Below the pieces are notes generated by a model. It was not told the DNA's origin, ran no database searches, and saw nothing but the letters and a program-made list of their open reading frames with translations. DNA of 64,000 bases, from contig JAUKNK010000333.1 of assembly GCA_030765055.1 (NCBI GenBank), forward strand, positions 703,501-767,500, written 5' to 3'. The stretch comes from Mantis religiosa. Lineage: Eukaryota; Arthropoda; Insecta; Mantodea; Mantidae. The position numbers and the translations under genes are program-made. Shown piece after piece: positions 42,021-54,949 of this stretch; within the stretch, counting starts at the first letter, position 1; the number at the start of each line of letters is the position of its first letter.

Positions 42021-45000
42021 TACTTCAGTATTCGCTGTGTTACTGCCATGAGATGGACGTTCTTGCAGATGGTGGCGATCAGGATGACTAAATGAACTCA
42101 CAAATCACATAGATGTTAATGTTACTTCAGTAGACGCTGTGTTACTGCGATGAGATGGACCTTCTTGTAGATGGTGGCGATCAGGATGACTAAATGAACT
42201 CACAAATCACATAGATGTTAATGTTACTTCAGTATTCGCTGTGTTACTGCGATGAGATGGCCGTTCTTGTAGATGGTGGCGATCAGGATGACTAAATGGA
42301 CTCACAAATCACATAGATGTTAATGTTACTTCAGTATTCGCTGTGTTACTGCCATGAGATGGACGTTCTTGCAGATGGTGGCGATCAGGATGACTAAATG
42401 AACTCACAAATCACATAGATGTTAATGTTACTTCAGTAGACGCTGTGTTACTGCGATGAAATGGACGTTCTTGTAGATGGTGGCGATCAGGATGACTAAA
42501 TGAACTCACAAATCACATAGATGTTAATGTTACTTCAGTATTCGCTGTGTTACTGCGATGAGATGGACGTTCTTGTAGATGGTGGCGATCAGGATGACTA
42601 AATGAACTCACAAATCACATAGATGTTAATGTTACTTCAGTATTCGCTGTGTTACTGCCATGAGATGGACGTTCTTGCAGATGGTGGCGATCAGGATGAC
42701 TAAATAAACTCACAAATCACATAGATGTTAATGTTACTTCAGTATTCGCTGTGTTACTGCCATGAGATGGACGTTCTTGTAGATGGTGGCGATCAGGATG
42801 ACTAAATGAACTCACAAATCACATAGATGTTAATGTTACTTCAGTATTCGCTGTGTTACTGCGATGAGATGGACGTTCTTGTAGATGGTGGCGATCAGGA
42901 TGACTAAATGAACTCACAAATCACATTGATGTTAATGTTACTTCAGTATTCGCTGTGTTACTGCGATGAGATGGACGTTCTTGTAGATGGTGGCGATCAG
43001 GATGACTAAATGAACTCACAAATCACATAGATGTTAATGTTACTTCAGTAGACGCTGTGTTACTGCCATGAGATGGACGTTCTTGTAGATGGTGGCGATC
43101 AGGATGACTAAATGAACTCACAAATCACATAGATGTTAATGTTACTTCAGTATTCGTTGTGTTACTGCCATGAGATGGACGTTCTTGTAGATGGTGGCGA
43201 TCAGGATGACTAAATGAACTCACAAATCACATTGATGTTAATGTTGCTTTAGTAGACGCTGTGTTACTGCGATTAGATGGACGTTCTTGCAAATGGTGGC
43301 GATCAGGATGACTTAATGAACTCACAAATCACATAGATGTTAATGTTACTTCAGTAGACGCTGTGTTACTGCGATGAGATGGACGTTCTTGCAGATGGTG
43401 GCGATCAGGATGACTAAATGAACTCACAAATCACATAGATGTTAATGTTACTTCAGTAGACGCTGTGTTACTGCGATGAGATGGACGTTCTTGTAGATGG
43501 TGGCGATCAGGATGACTAAATGAACTCACAAATCACATAGATGTTAATGTTACTTCAGTATTCGCTGTGTTACTGCCATGAGATGGACGTTCTTGCAGAT
43601 GGTGGCGATCAGGATGACTAAATGAACTCACAAATCACATAGATGTTAATGTTACTTCAGTAGACGCTGTGTTACTGCGATGAGATGGACCTTCTTGTAG
43701 ATGGTGGCGATCAGGATGACTAAATGAACTCACAAATCACATAGATGTTAATGTTACTTCAGTATTCGCTGTGTTACTGCGATGAGATGGCCGTTCTTGT
43801 AGATGGTGGCGATCAGGATGACTAAATGGACTCACAAATCACATAGATGTTAATGTTACTTCAGTATTCGCTGTGTTACTGCCATGAGATGGACGTTCTT
43901 GCAGATGGTGGCGATCAGGATGACTAAATGAACTCACAAATCACATAGATGTTAATGTTACTTCAGTAGACGCTGTGTTACTGCGATGAAATGGACGTTC
44001 TTGTAGATGGTGGCGATCAGGATGACTAAATGAACTCACAAATCACATAGATGTTAATGTTACTTCAGTATTCGCTGTGTTACTGCGATGAGATGGACGT
44101 TCTTGTAGATGGTGGCGATCAGGATGACTAAATGAACTCACAAATCACATAGATGTTAATGTTACTTCAGTATTCGCTGTGTTACTGCCATGAGATGGAC
44201 GTTCTTGCAGATGGTGGCGATCAGGATGACTAAATAAACTCACAAATCACATAGATGTTAATGTTACTTCAGTATTCGCTGTGTTACTGCCATGAGATGG
44301 ACGTTCTTGTAGATGGTGGCGATCAGGATGACTAAATGAACTCACAAATCACATAGATGTTAATGTTACTTCAGTATTCGCTGTGTTACTGCGATGAGAT
44401 GGACGTTCTTGTAGATGGTGGCGATCAGGATGACTAAATGAACTCACAAATCACATTGATGTTAATGTTACTTCAGTATTCGCTGTGTTACTGCGATGAG
44501 ATGGACGTTCTTGTAGATGGTGGCGATCAGGATGACTAAATGAACTCACAAATCACATAGATGTTAATGTTACTTCAGTAGACGCTGTGTTACTGCCATG
44601 AGATGGACGTTCTTGTAGATGGTGGCGATCAGGATGACTAAATGAACTCACAAATCACATAGATGTTAATGTTACTTCAGTATTCGTTGTGTTACTGCCA
44701 TGAGATGGACGTTCTTGTAGATGGTGGCGATCAGGATGACTAAATGAACTCACAAATCACATTGATGTTAATGTTGCTTTAGTAGACGCTGTGTTACTGC
44801 GATTAGATGGACGTTCTTGCAGATGGTGGCGATCAGGATGACTTAATGAACTCACAAATCACATAGATGTTAATGTTACTTCAGTAGACGCTGTGTTACT
44901 GCGATGAGATGGACGTTCTTGCAGATGGTGGCGATCAGGATGACTAAATGAACTCACAAATCACATAGATGTTAATGTTACTTCAGTAGACGCTGTGTTA

Positions 45001-45086
45001 CTGCGATGAGATGGACGTTCTTGTAGATGGTGGCGATCAGGATGACTAAATGAACTCACAAATCACATAGATGTTAATGTTACTTC
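42020..45086 (+). repeat. 15-monomer (1,530 bp) tandem duplication
   Basis: Bases of about 42020-43555 match 43550-45086 at 1,530 bp, with units near 42020-43549 and 43550-45079. Shared markers are GGACCTTC (42161 and 43691), GGCCGTTC, GATGAAATGG, AAATAAACTC, CACATTGATG, ATTCGTTGTG and GCGATTAG (43271 and 44801). Only the first copy has TTGCAAATGG (43291). Homology starts just after the TTAATATTAC base at 42019, and it ends where AGAGGCTG begins near 45090. Confidence 0.88.
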
Positions 45087-48000
45087 AGTAGAGGCTGTGT
45101 TACTGCGATGAGATGGACGTTCTTGCAGATGGTGGCGATTAGGATGACTAAATGAACTCACAAATCACATAGATGTTAATGTTGCTTTAGTAGACGCTGT
45201 GTTACTGCGATGAGATGGACGTTCCTGCAGATGGTGGCGATCAGGATGACTAAATGAACTCACAAATCACATAGATGTTAATGTTACTTCAGTAGACGCT
45301 GTGTTACTGCGATGAGATGGACGTTCTTGCAGATGGTGGCGATCAGGATGACTAAATGAACTCACAAATCACATAGATGTTAATGTTGCTTTAGTAGACG
45401 CTGTGTTACTGCGATGAGATGGACGTTCCTGCAGATGGTGTCGATCAGGATGACTAAATGAACTCACAAATCACATAGATGTTAATGTTACTTCAGTAGA
45501 CGCTGTGTTACTGCCATGAGATGGACGTTCTTGTAGATGGTGGCGATCAGGATGACTAAATGAACTCACAAATCACATAGATGTTAATGCTACTTCAGTA
45601 GACGCTGTGTTACTGCGATGAGATGGACGTTCTTGTAGATGGTGGCGATCAGGATGACTAAATGAACTTACAAATCACATAGATGTTAATGTTACTTCAG
45701 TAGACGCTGTGTTACTGCCATGAGATGGACGTTCTTGTAGATGGTGGCGATCAGGATGACTAAATGAACTCACAAATCACATAGATGTTAATGTTACTTC
45801 AGTATTCGCTGTGTTACTGCGATGAGATGGACGTTCTTGTAGATGGTGGCGATCAGGATGACTAAATGAACTCACAAATCACATAGATGTTAATGTTACT
45901 TCAGTATTCGCTGTGTTACTGCCATGAGATGGACGTTCTTGCAGATGGTGGCGATCAGGATGACTAAATAAACTCACAAATCACATAGATGTTAATGTTA
46001 CTTCAGTATTCGCTGTGTTACTGCCATGAGATGGACGTTCTTGTAGATGGTGGCGATCAGGATGACTAAATGAACTCACAAATCACATAGATGTTAATGT
46101 TACTTCAGTATTCGCTGTGTTACTGCGATGAGATGGACGTTCTTGTAGATGGTGGCGATCAGGATGACTAAATGAACTCACAAATCACATTGATGTTAAT
46201 GTTACTTCAGTATTCGCTGTGTTACTGCGATGAGATGGACGTTCTTGTAGATGGTGGCGATCAGGATGACTAAATGAACTCACAAATCACATAGATGTTA
46301 ATGTTACTTCAGTAGACGCTGTGTTACTGCCATGAGATGGACGTTCTTGTAGATGGTGGCGATCAGGATGACTAAATGAACTCACAAATCACATAGATGT
46401 TAATGTTACTTCAGTATTCGTTGTGTTACTGCCATGAGATGGACGTTCTTGTAGATGGTGGCGATCAGGATGACTAAATGAACTCACAAATCACATTGAT
46501 GTTAATGTTGCTTTAGTAGACGCTGTGTTACTGCGATTAGATGGACGTTCTTGCAAATGGTGGCGATCAGGATGACTTAATGAACTCACAAATCACATAG
46601 ATGTTAATGTTACTTCAGTAGACGCTGTGTTACTGCGATGAGATGGACGTTCTTGCAGATGGTGGCGATCAGGATGACTAAATGAACTCACAAATCACAT
46701 AGATGTTAATGTTACTTCAGTAGACGCTGTGTTACTGCGATGAGATGGACGTTCTTGTAGATGGTGGCGATCAGGATGACTAAATGAACTCACAAATCAC
46801 ATAGATGTTAATGTTACTTCAGTATTCGCTGTGTTACTGCCATGAGATGGACGTTCTTGCAGATGGTGGCGATCAGGATGACTAAATGAACTCACAAATC
46901 ACATAGATGTTAATGTTACTTCAGTAGACGCTGTGTTACTGCGATGAGATGGACCTTCTTGTAGATGGTGGCGATCAGGATGACTAAATGAACTCACAAA
47001 TCACATAGATGTTAATGTTACTTCAGTATTCGCTGTGTTACTGCGATGAGATGGCCGTTCTTGTAGATGGTGGCGATCAGGATGACTAAATGGACTCACA
47101 AATCACATAGATGTTAATGTTACTTCAGTATTCGCTGTGTTACTGCCATGAGATGGACGTTCTTGCAGATGGTGGCGATCAGGATGACTAAATGAACTCA
47201 CAAATCACATAGATGTTAATGTTACTTCAGTAGACGCTGTGTTACTGCGATGAAATGGACGTTCTTGTAGATGGTGGCGATCAGGATGACTAAATGAACT
47301 CACAAATCACATAGATGTTAATGTTACTTCAGTATTCGCTGTGTTACTGCGATGAGATGGACGTTCTTGTAGATGGTGGCGATCAGGATGACTAAATGAA
47401 CTCACAAATCACATAGATGTTAATGTTACTTCAGTATTCGCTGTGTTACTGCCATGAGATGGACGTTCTTGCAGATGGTGGCGATCAGGATGACTAAATA
47501 AACTCACAAATCACATAGATGTTAATGTTACTTCAGTATTCGCTGTGTTACTGCCATGAGATGGACGTTCTTGTAGATGGTGGCGATCAGGATGACTAAA
47601 TGAACTCACAAATCACATAGATGTTAATGTTACTTCAGTATTCGCTGTGTTACTGCGATGAGATGGACGTTCTTGTAGATGGTGGCGATCAGGATGACTA
47701 AATGAACTCACAAATCACATTGATGTTAATGTTACTTCAGTATTCGCTGTGTTACTGCGATGAGATGGACGTTCTTGTAGATGGTGGCGATCAGGATGAC
47801 TAAATGAACTCACAAATCACATAGATGTTAATGTTACTTCAGTAGACGCTGTGTTACTGCCATGAGATGGACGTTCTTGTAGATGGTGGCGATCAGGATG
47901 ACTAAATGAACTCACAAATCACATAGATGTTAATGTTACTTCAGTATTCGTTGTGTTACTGCCATGAGATGGACGTTCTTGTAGATGGTGGCGATCAGGA

Positions 48001-49067
48001 TGACTAAATGAACTCACAAATCACATTGATGTTAATGTTGCTTTAGTAGACGCTGTGTTACTGCGATTAGATGGACGTTCTTGCAGATGGTGGCGATCAG
48101 GATGACTTAATGAACTCACAAATCACATAGATGTTAATGTTACTTCAGTAGACGCTGTGTTACTGCGATGAGATGGACGTTCTTGCAGATGGTGGCGATC
48201 AGGATGACTAAATGAACTCACAAATCACATAGATGTTAATGTTACTTCAGTAGACGCTGTGTTACTGCGATGAGATGGACGTTCTTGTAGATGGTGGCGA
48301 TCAGGATGACTAAATGAACTCACAAATCACATAGATGTTAATGTTACTTCAGTAGAGGCTGTGTTACTGCGATGAGATGGACGTTCTTGCAGATGGTGGC
48401 GATCAGGATGACTAAATGAACTCACAAATCACATAGATGTTAATGTTGCTTTAGTAGACGCTGTGTTACTGCGATGAGATGGACGTTCCTGCAGATGGTG
48501 GCGATCAGGATGACTAAATGAACTCACAAATCACATAGATGTTAATGTTACTTCAGTAGACGCTGTGTTACTGCGATGAGATGGACGTTCTTGCAGATGG
48601 TGGCGATCAGGATGACTAAATGAACTCACAAATCACATAGATGTTAATGTTGCTTTAGTAGACGCTGTGTTACTGCGATGAGATGGACGTTCCTGCAGAT
48701 GGTGTCGATCAGGATGACTAAATGAACTCACAAATCACATAGATGTTAATGTTACTTCAGTAGACGCTGTGTTACTGCCATGAGATGGACGTTCTTGTAG
48801 ATGGTGGCGATCAGGATGACTAAATGAACTCACAAATCACATAGATGTTAATGCTACTTCAGTAGACGCTGTGTTACTGCGATGAGATGGACGTTCTTGT
48901 AGATGGTGGCGATCAGGATGACTAAATGAACTTACAAATCACATAGATGTTAATGTTACTTCAGTAGACGCTGTGTTACTGCCATGAGATGGACGTTCTT
49001 GTAGATGGTGGCGATCAGGATGACTAAATGAACTCACAAATCACATAGATGTTAATGTTACTTCAGT
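42461..49067 (+). repeat. 32-monomer (3,264 bp) tandem duplication
   Basis: Bases of about 42461-45803 match 45725-49067 at exactly 3,264 bp. Each copy contains most of the inner 15-monomer pair, so GCGATTAG occurs at 43271, 44801, 46535 and 48065. Shared private markers are TTGCAAATGG (43291 and 46555), GGTGTCGATC (45441 and 48705) and AACTTACAAATC (45669 and 48933). The only internal difference I noticed is GGCGATTAGG near 45140 in the first copy. The duplication is therefore recent, and younger than the 15-monomer one. Confidence 0.92.
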
Positions 49068-51200
49068 AGACGCTGTGTTACTGCGACGAGATGGACGTTC
49101 CTGCAGATGTTGGCGATCAGGATGACTAAATGAACTCACAAATCACATAGATGTTAATGTTGCTTTAGTAGACGCTGTGTTACTGCGATGAGATGGACGT
49201 TCTTGTAGATGATGGCGATCAGGATGACTAAATGAACTCACAAATCACATAGATGTTAATGTTACTTCAGTAGACGCTGTGTTACTGCGATGAGATGGAC
49301 GTTCTTGTAGATGGTGGCGATCAGGATGACTAAATGAACTCACAAATCACATAGATGTTAATGTTACTTCAGTAGATGCTGTGTTACTGCCATGAGATGG
49401 ACGTTCTTGCAGATGGTGGCGATCAGGATGACTAAATGAACTCACAAATCACATAGATGTTAATGTTGCTTTAGTAGACGCTGTGTTACTGCGATGAGAT
49501 GGACGTTCTTGTAGATGGTGGCGATCAGGATGACTAAATGAACTCACAAATCACATAGATGTTAATGTTACTTCAGTATTCGCTGTGTTACTGCCATGAG
49601 ATGGACGTTCTTGTAGATGGTGGCGATCGGGATGACTAAATGAACTCACAAATCACATAGATGTTAATGTTACTTCAGTAGACGCTGTGTTACTGCGATG
49701 AAATGGACGTTCTTGTAGATGGTGGCGATCAGGATGACTAAATGAACTCACAAATCACATAGATGTTAATGTTACTTCAGTATTCGCTGTGTTACTGCCA
49801 TGAGATGGACGTTCTTGTAGATGGTGGCGATCAGGATGACTAAATGAACTCACAAATCACATAGATGTTAATGTTACTTCAGTATTCGCTGTGTTACTGC
49901 GATGAGATGGACGTTCTTGTAGATGGTGGCGATCAGGATGACTAAATGAACTCACAAATCACATAGATGTTAATATTACTTCAGTATTCGCTGTGTTACT
50001 GCCATGAGATGGACGTTCTTGCAGATGGTGGCGATCAGGATGACTAAATGAACTCACAAATCACATAGATGTTAATGTTACTTCAGTAGACGCTGTGTTA
50101 CTGCGATGAGATGGACCTTCTTGTAGATGGTGGCGATCAGGATGACTAAATGAACTCACAAATCACATAGATGTTAATGTTACTTCAGTATTCGCTGTGT
50201 TACTGCGATGAGATGGCCGTTCTTGTAGATGGTGGCGATCAGGATGACTAAATGGACTCACAAATCACATAGATGTTAATGTTACTTCAGTATTCGCTGT
50301 GTTACTGCCATGAGATGGACGTTCTTGCAGATGGTGGCGATCAGGATGACTAAATGAACTCACAAATCACATAGATGTTAATGTTACTTCAGTAGACGCT
50401 GTGTTACTGCGATGAAATGGACGTTCTTGTAGATGGTGGCGATCAGGATGACTAAATGAACTCACAAATCACATAGATGTTAATGTTACTTCAGTATTCG
50501 CTGTGTTACTGCGATGAGATGAACGTTCTTGTAGATGGTGGCGATCAGGATGACTAAATGAACTCACAAATCACATAGATGTTAATGTTACTTCAGTATT
50601 CGCTGTGTTACTGCCTTGAGATGGACGTTCTTGCAGATGGTGGCGATCAGGATGACTAAATGAACTCACAAATCACATAGATGTTAATGTTACTTCAGTA
50701 TTCGCTGTGTTACTGCCATGAGATGGACGTTCTTGTAGATGGTGGCGATCAGGATGACTAAATGAACTCACAAATCACATAGATGTTAATGTTACTTCAG
50801 TATTCGCTGTGTTACTGCCATGAGATGGACGTTCTTGCAGATGGTGGCGATCAGGATGACTAAATAAACTCACAAATCACATAGATGTTAATGTTACTTC
50901 AGTATTCGCTGTGTTACTGCCATGAGATGGACGTTCTTGTAGATGGTGGCGATCAGGATGACTAAATGAACTCACAAATCACATAGATGTTAATGTTACT
51001 TCAGTATTCGCTGTGTTACTGCGATGAGATGGACGTTCTTGTAGATGGTGGCGATCAGGATGACTAAATGAACTCACAAATCACATAGATGTTAATGTTA
51101 CTTCAGTATTCGCTGTGTTACTGCGATGAGATGGACGTTCTTGTAGATGGTGGCGATCAGGATGACTAATGAACTCACAAATCACATAGATGTTAATGTT
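49067..51200 (+). repeat. Satellite stretch related to 3.1-4.9 kb and 41.1-42.4 kb
   Basis: Unit order follows the cassette (TGTAGATGATGG unit, AGATGCTG, GATCGGG near 49629) and then TTAATATTAC, GGACCTTC, GGCCGTTC, GATGAAATGG, CCTTGAG and AAATAAACTC (near 50865), as in the 26-monomer unit. Relative to 9.7-10.6 kb, three monomers are missing before GCGATTAG at 51430. Private changes include GATGAACG near 50520 and GATCACGATG near 51361. There is no non-satellite DNA. Confidence 0.75.
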
Positions 51201-51255
51201 ACTTCAGTAGACGCTGTGTTACTGCCATGAGATGGACGTTCTTGTAGATGGTGGC
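51155..51255 (+). repeat. 101-bp monomer (one-base deletion)
   Basis: The unit reads GACTAATGAACTC in place of GACTAAATGAACTC, so one A is lost from the AAA run near 51168. No other unit shows this change in the same background. It is a private slip in a short run, or a sequence error. Confidence 0.9.
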
Positions 51256-54200
51256 GATCAGGATGACTAAATGAACTCACAAATCACATAGATGTTAATG
51301 TTACTTCAGTATTCGTTGTGTTACTGCCATGAGATGGACGTTCTTGTAGATGGTGGCGATCACGATGACTAAATGAACTCACAAATCACATTGATGTTAA
51401 TGTTGCTTTAGTAGACGCTGTGTTACTGCGATTAGATGGACGTTCTTGCAGATGGTGGCGATCAGGATGACTTAATGAACTCACAAATCACATAGATGTT
51501 AATGTTACTTCAGTAGACGCTGTGTTACTGCGATGAGATGGACGTTCTTGCAGATGGTGGCGATCAGGATGACTAAATGAACTCACAAATCACATAGATG
51601 TTAATGTTACTTCAGTAGACGCTGTGTTACTGCGATGAGATGGACGTTCTTGTAGATGGTGGCGATCAGGATGACTAAATGAACTCACAAATCACATAGA
51701 TGTTAATGTTACTTCAGTAGACGCTGTGTTACTGCGATGAGATGGACGTTCTTGCAGATGGTGGCGATCAGGATGACTAAATGAACTCACAAATCACATA
51801 GATGTTAATGTTGCTTTAGTAGACGCTGTGTTACTGCGATGAGATGGACGTTCCTGCAGATGGTGGCGATCAGGATGACTAAATGAACTCACAAATCACA
51901 TAGATGTTAATGTTACTTCAGTAGACGCTGTGTTACTGCCATGAGATGGACGTTCTTGTAGATGGTGGCGATCAGGATGACTAAATGAACTCACAAATCA
52001 CATAGATGTTAATGTTACTTCAGTAGACGCTGTGTTACTGCGATGAGATGGACGTTCTTGTAGATGGTGGCGATCAGGATGACTAAATGAACTTACAAAT
52101 CACATAGATGTTAATGTTACTTCAGTAGACGCTGTGTTACTGCCATGAGATGGACGTTCTTGTAGATGGTGGCGATCAGGATGACTAAATGAACTCACAA
52201 ATCACATAGATGTTAATGTTACTTCAGTAGACGCTGTGTTACTGCGACGAGATGGACGTTCCTGCAGATGTTGGCGATCAGGATGACTAAATGAACTCAC
52301 AAATCACATAGATGTTAATGTTGCTTTAGTAGACGCTGTGTTACTGCGATGAGATGGACGTTCTTGTAGATGATGGCGATCAGGATGACTAAATGAACTC
52401 ACAAATCACATAGATGTTAATGTTACTTCAGTAGACGCTGTGTTACTGCGATGAGATGGACGTTCTTGTAGATGGTGGCGATCAGGATGACTAAATGAAC
52501 TCACAAATCACATAGATGTTAATGTTATTTCAGTAGATGTTGTGTTACTGCCATGAGATGGACGTTCTTGCAGATTGTGCCGATCAGGATGACTAAATGA
52601 ACTCACAAATCACATAGATGTTAATGTTGCTTTAGTAGACGCTGTGTTACTGCGATGAGATGGACGTTCTTGTAGATGGTGGCGATCAGGATGACTAAAT
52701 GAACTCACAAATCACATAGATGTTAATGTTACTTCAGTATTCGCTGTGTTACTGCCATGAGATGGACGTTCTTGTAGATGGTGGCGATCGGGATGACTAA
52801 ATGAACTCACAAATCACATAGATGTTAATGTTACTTCAGTAGACGCTGTGTTACTGCGATGAGATGGACGTTCTTGTAGATGGTGGCGATCAGGATGACT
52901 AAATGAACTCACAAATCACATAGATGTTAATGTTACTTCAGTATTCGCTGTGTTACTGCCATGAGATGGACGTTCTTGTAGATGGTGGCGATCAGGATGA
53001 CTAAATGAACTCACAAATCACATAGATGTTAATGTTACTTCAGTATTCGCTGTGTTACTGCGATGAGATGGACGTTCTTGTAGATGGTGGCGATCAGGAT
53101 GACTAAATGAACTCACAAATCACATAGATGTTAATATTACTTCAGTATTCGCTGTGTTACTGCCATGAGATGGACGTTCTTGCAGATGGTGGCGATCAGG
53201 ATGACTAAATGAACTCACAAATCACATAGATGTTAATGTTACTTCAGTAGACGCTGTGTTACTGCGATGAGATGGACCTTCTTGTAGATGGTGGCGATCA
53301 GGATGACTAAATGAACTCACAAATCACATAGATGTTAATGTTACTTCAGTATTCGCTGTGTTACTGCGATGAGATGGCCGTTCTTGTAGATGGTGGCGAT
53401 CAGGATGACTAAATGGACTCACAAATCACATAGATGTTAATGTTACTTCAGTATTCGCTGTGTTACTGCCATGAGATGGACGTTCTTGCAGATGGTGGCG
53501 ATCAGGATGACTAAATGAACTCACAAATCACATAGATGTTAATGTTACTTCAGTATTCGCTGTGTTACTGCCTTGAGATGGACGTTCTTGCAGATGGTGG
53601 CGATCAGGATGACTAAATGAACTCACAAATCACATAGATGTTAATGTTACTTCAGTATTCGCTGTGTTACTGCGATGAAATGGACGTTCTTGTAGATGGT
53701 GGCGATCAGGATGACTAAATGAACTCACAAATCACATAGATGTTAATGTTACTTCAGTATTCGCTGTGTTACTGCCTTGAGATGGACGTTCTTGCAGATG
53801 GTGGCGATCAGGATGACTAAATGAACTCACAAATCACATAGATGTTAATGTTACTTCAGTATTCGCTGTGTTACTGCCATGAGATGGACGTTCTTGTAGA
53901 TGGTGGCGATCAGGATGACTAAATGAACTCACAAATCACATAGATGTTAATGTTACTTCAGTATTCGCTGTGTTACTGCCATAAGATGGACGTTCTTGCA
54001 GATGGTGGCGATCAGGATGACTAAATAAACTCACAAATCACATAGATGTTAATGTTACTTCAGTATTCACTGTGTTACTGCCATGAGATGGACGTTCTTG
54101 TAGATGGTGGCTATCAGGATGACTAAATGAACTCACAAATCACATAGATGTTAATGTTACTTCAGTATTCGCTGTGTTACTGCGATGAGATGGACGTTCT

Positions 54201-54870
54201 TGTAGATGGTGGCGATCAGGATGACTAAATGAACTCACAAATCACATAGATGTTAATGTTACTTCAGTATTCGCTGTGTTACTGCGATGAGATGGACGTT
54301 CTTGTAGATGGTGGCGATCAGGATGACTAAATGAACTCACAAATCACATAGATGTTAATGTTACTTCAGTAGACGCTGTGTTACTGCCATGAGATGGACG
54401 TTCTTGTAGATGGTGGCGATCAGGATGACTAAATGAACTCACAAATCACATAGATGTTAATGTTACTTCAGTATTCGCTGTGTTACTGCGATGAGATGGA
54501 CGTTCTTGCAGATGGTGGCGATCAGGATGACTAAATGAACTCACAAATCACATAGATGTTAATGTTACTTCAGTATTCGCTGTGTTACTGCCATGAGATG
54601 GACGTTCTTGCAGATGGTGGCAATCAGGATGACTAAATGAACTCACAAATCACATAGATGTTAATGTTACTTCAGTATTCGCTGTGTTACTGCGATAAGA
54701 TGGACGTTCTTGCAGATGGTGGCGATCAGGATGACTAAATGAACTCACAAATCACATAGATGTTAATGTTACTTCAGTATTCGCTGTGTTACTGCGATGA
54801 GATGGACGTTCTTGCAGATGGTGGCGATCAGGATGACTAAATGAACTCAAAAATCACATAGATGTTAATG
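51200..54870 (+). repeat. Distant copy of the 10350-14020 block
   Basis: See 10350-14020 for the shared markers. Here the order is GCGATTAG (51430), the marker unit (52174), the TGTAGATGATGG unit, GATCGGG (near 52789), TTAATATTAC, CCTTGAG twice, GTATTCACTG (54069), GGCAATCAGG and CTCAAAAATC. The stretch near 52520-52580 is unusually altered (GTTATTTCAG, AGATGTTGTG and GATTGTGCCGATC in one or two units). This copy keeps the base missing at 12549. Confidence 0.8.
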
Positions 54871-54949
54871 TTACTTCAGTAGACGCTGTGTTACTGCCAT
54901 GAGATGGACGTTCTTGCAGATGGTGGCGATCAGGATGACTAAATGAACT

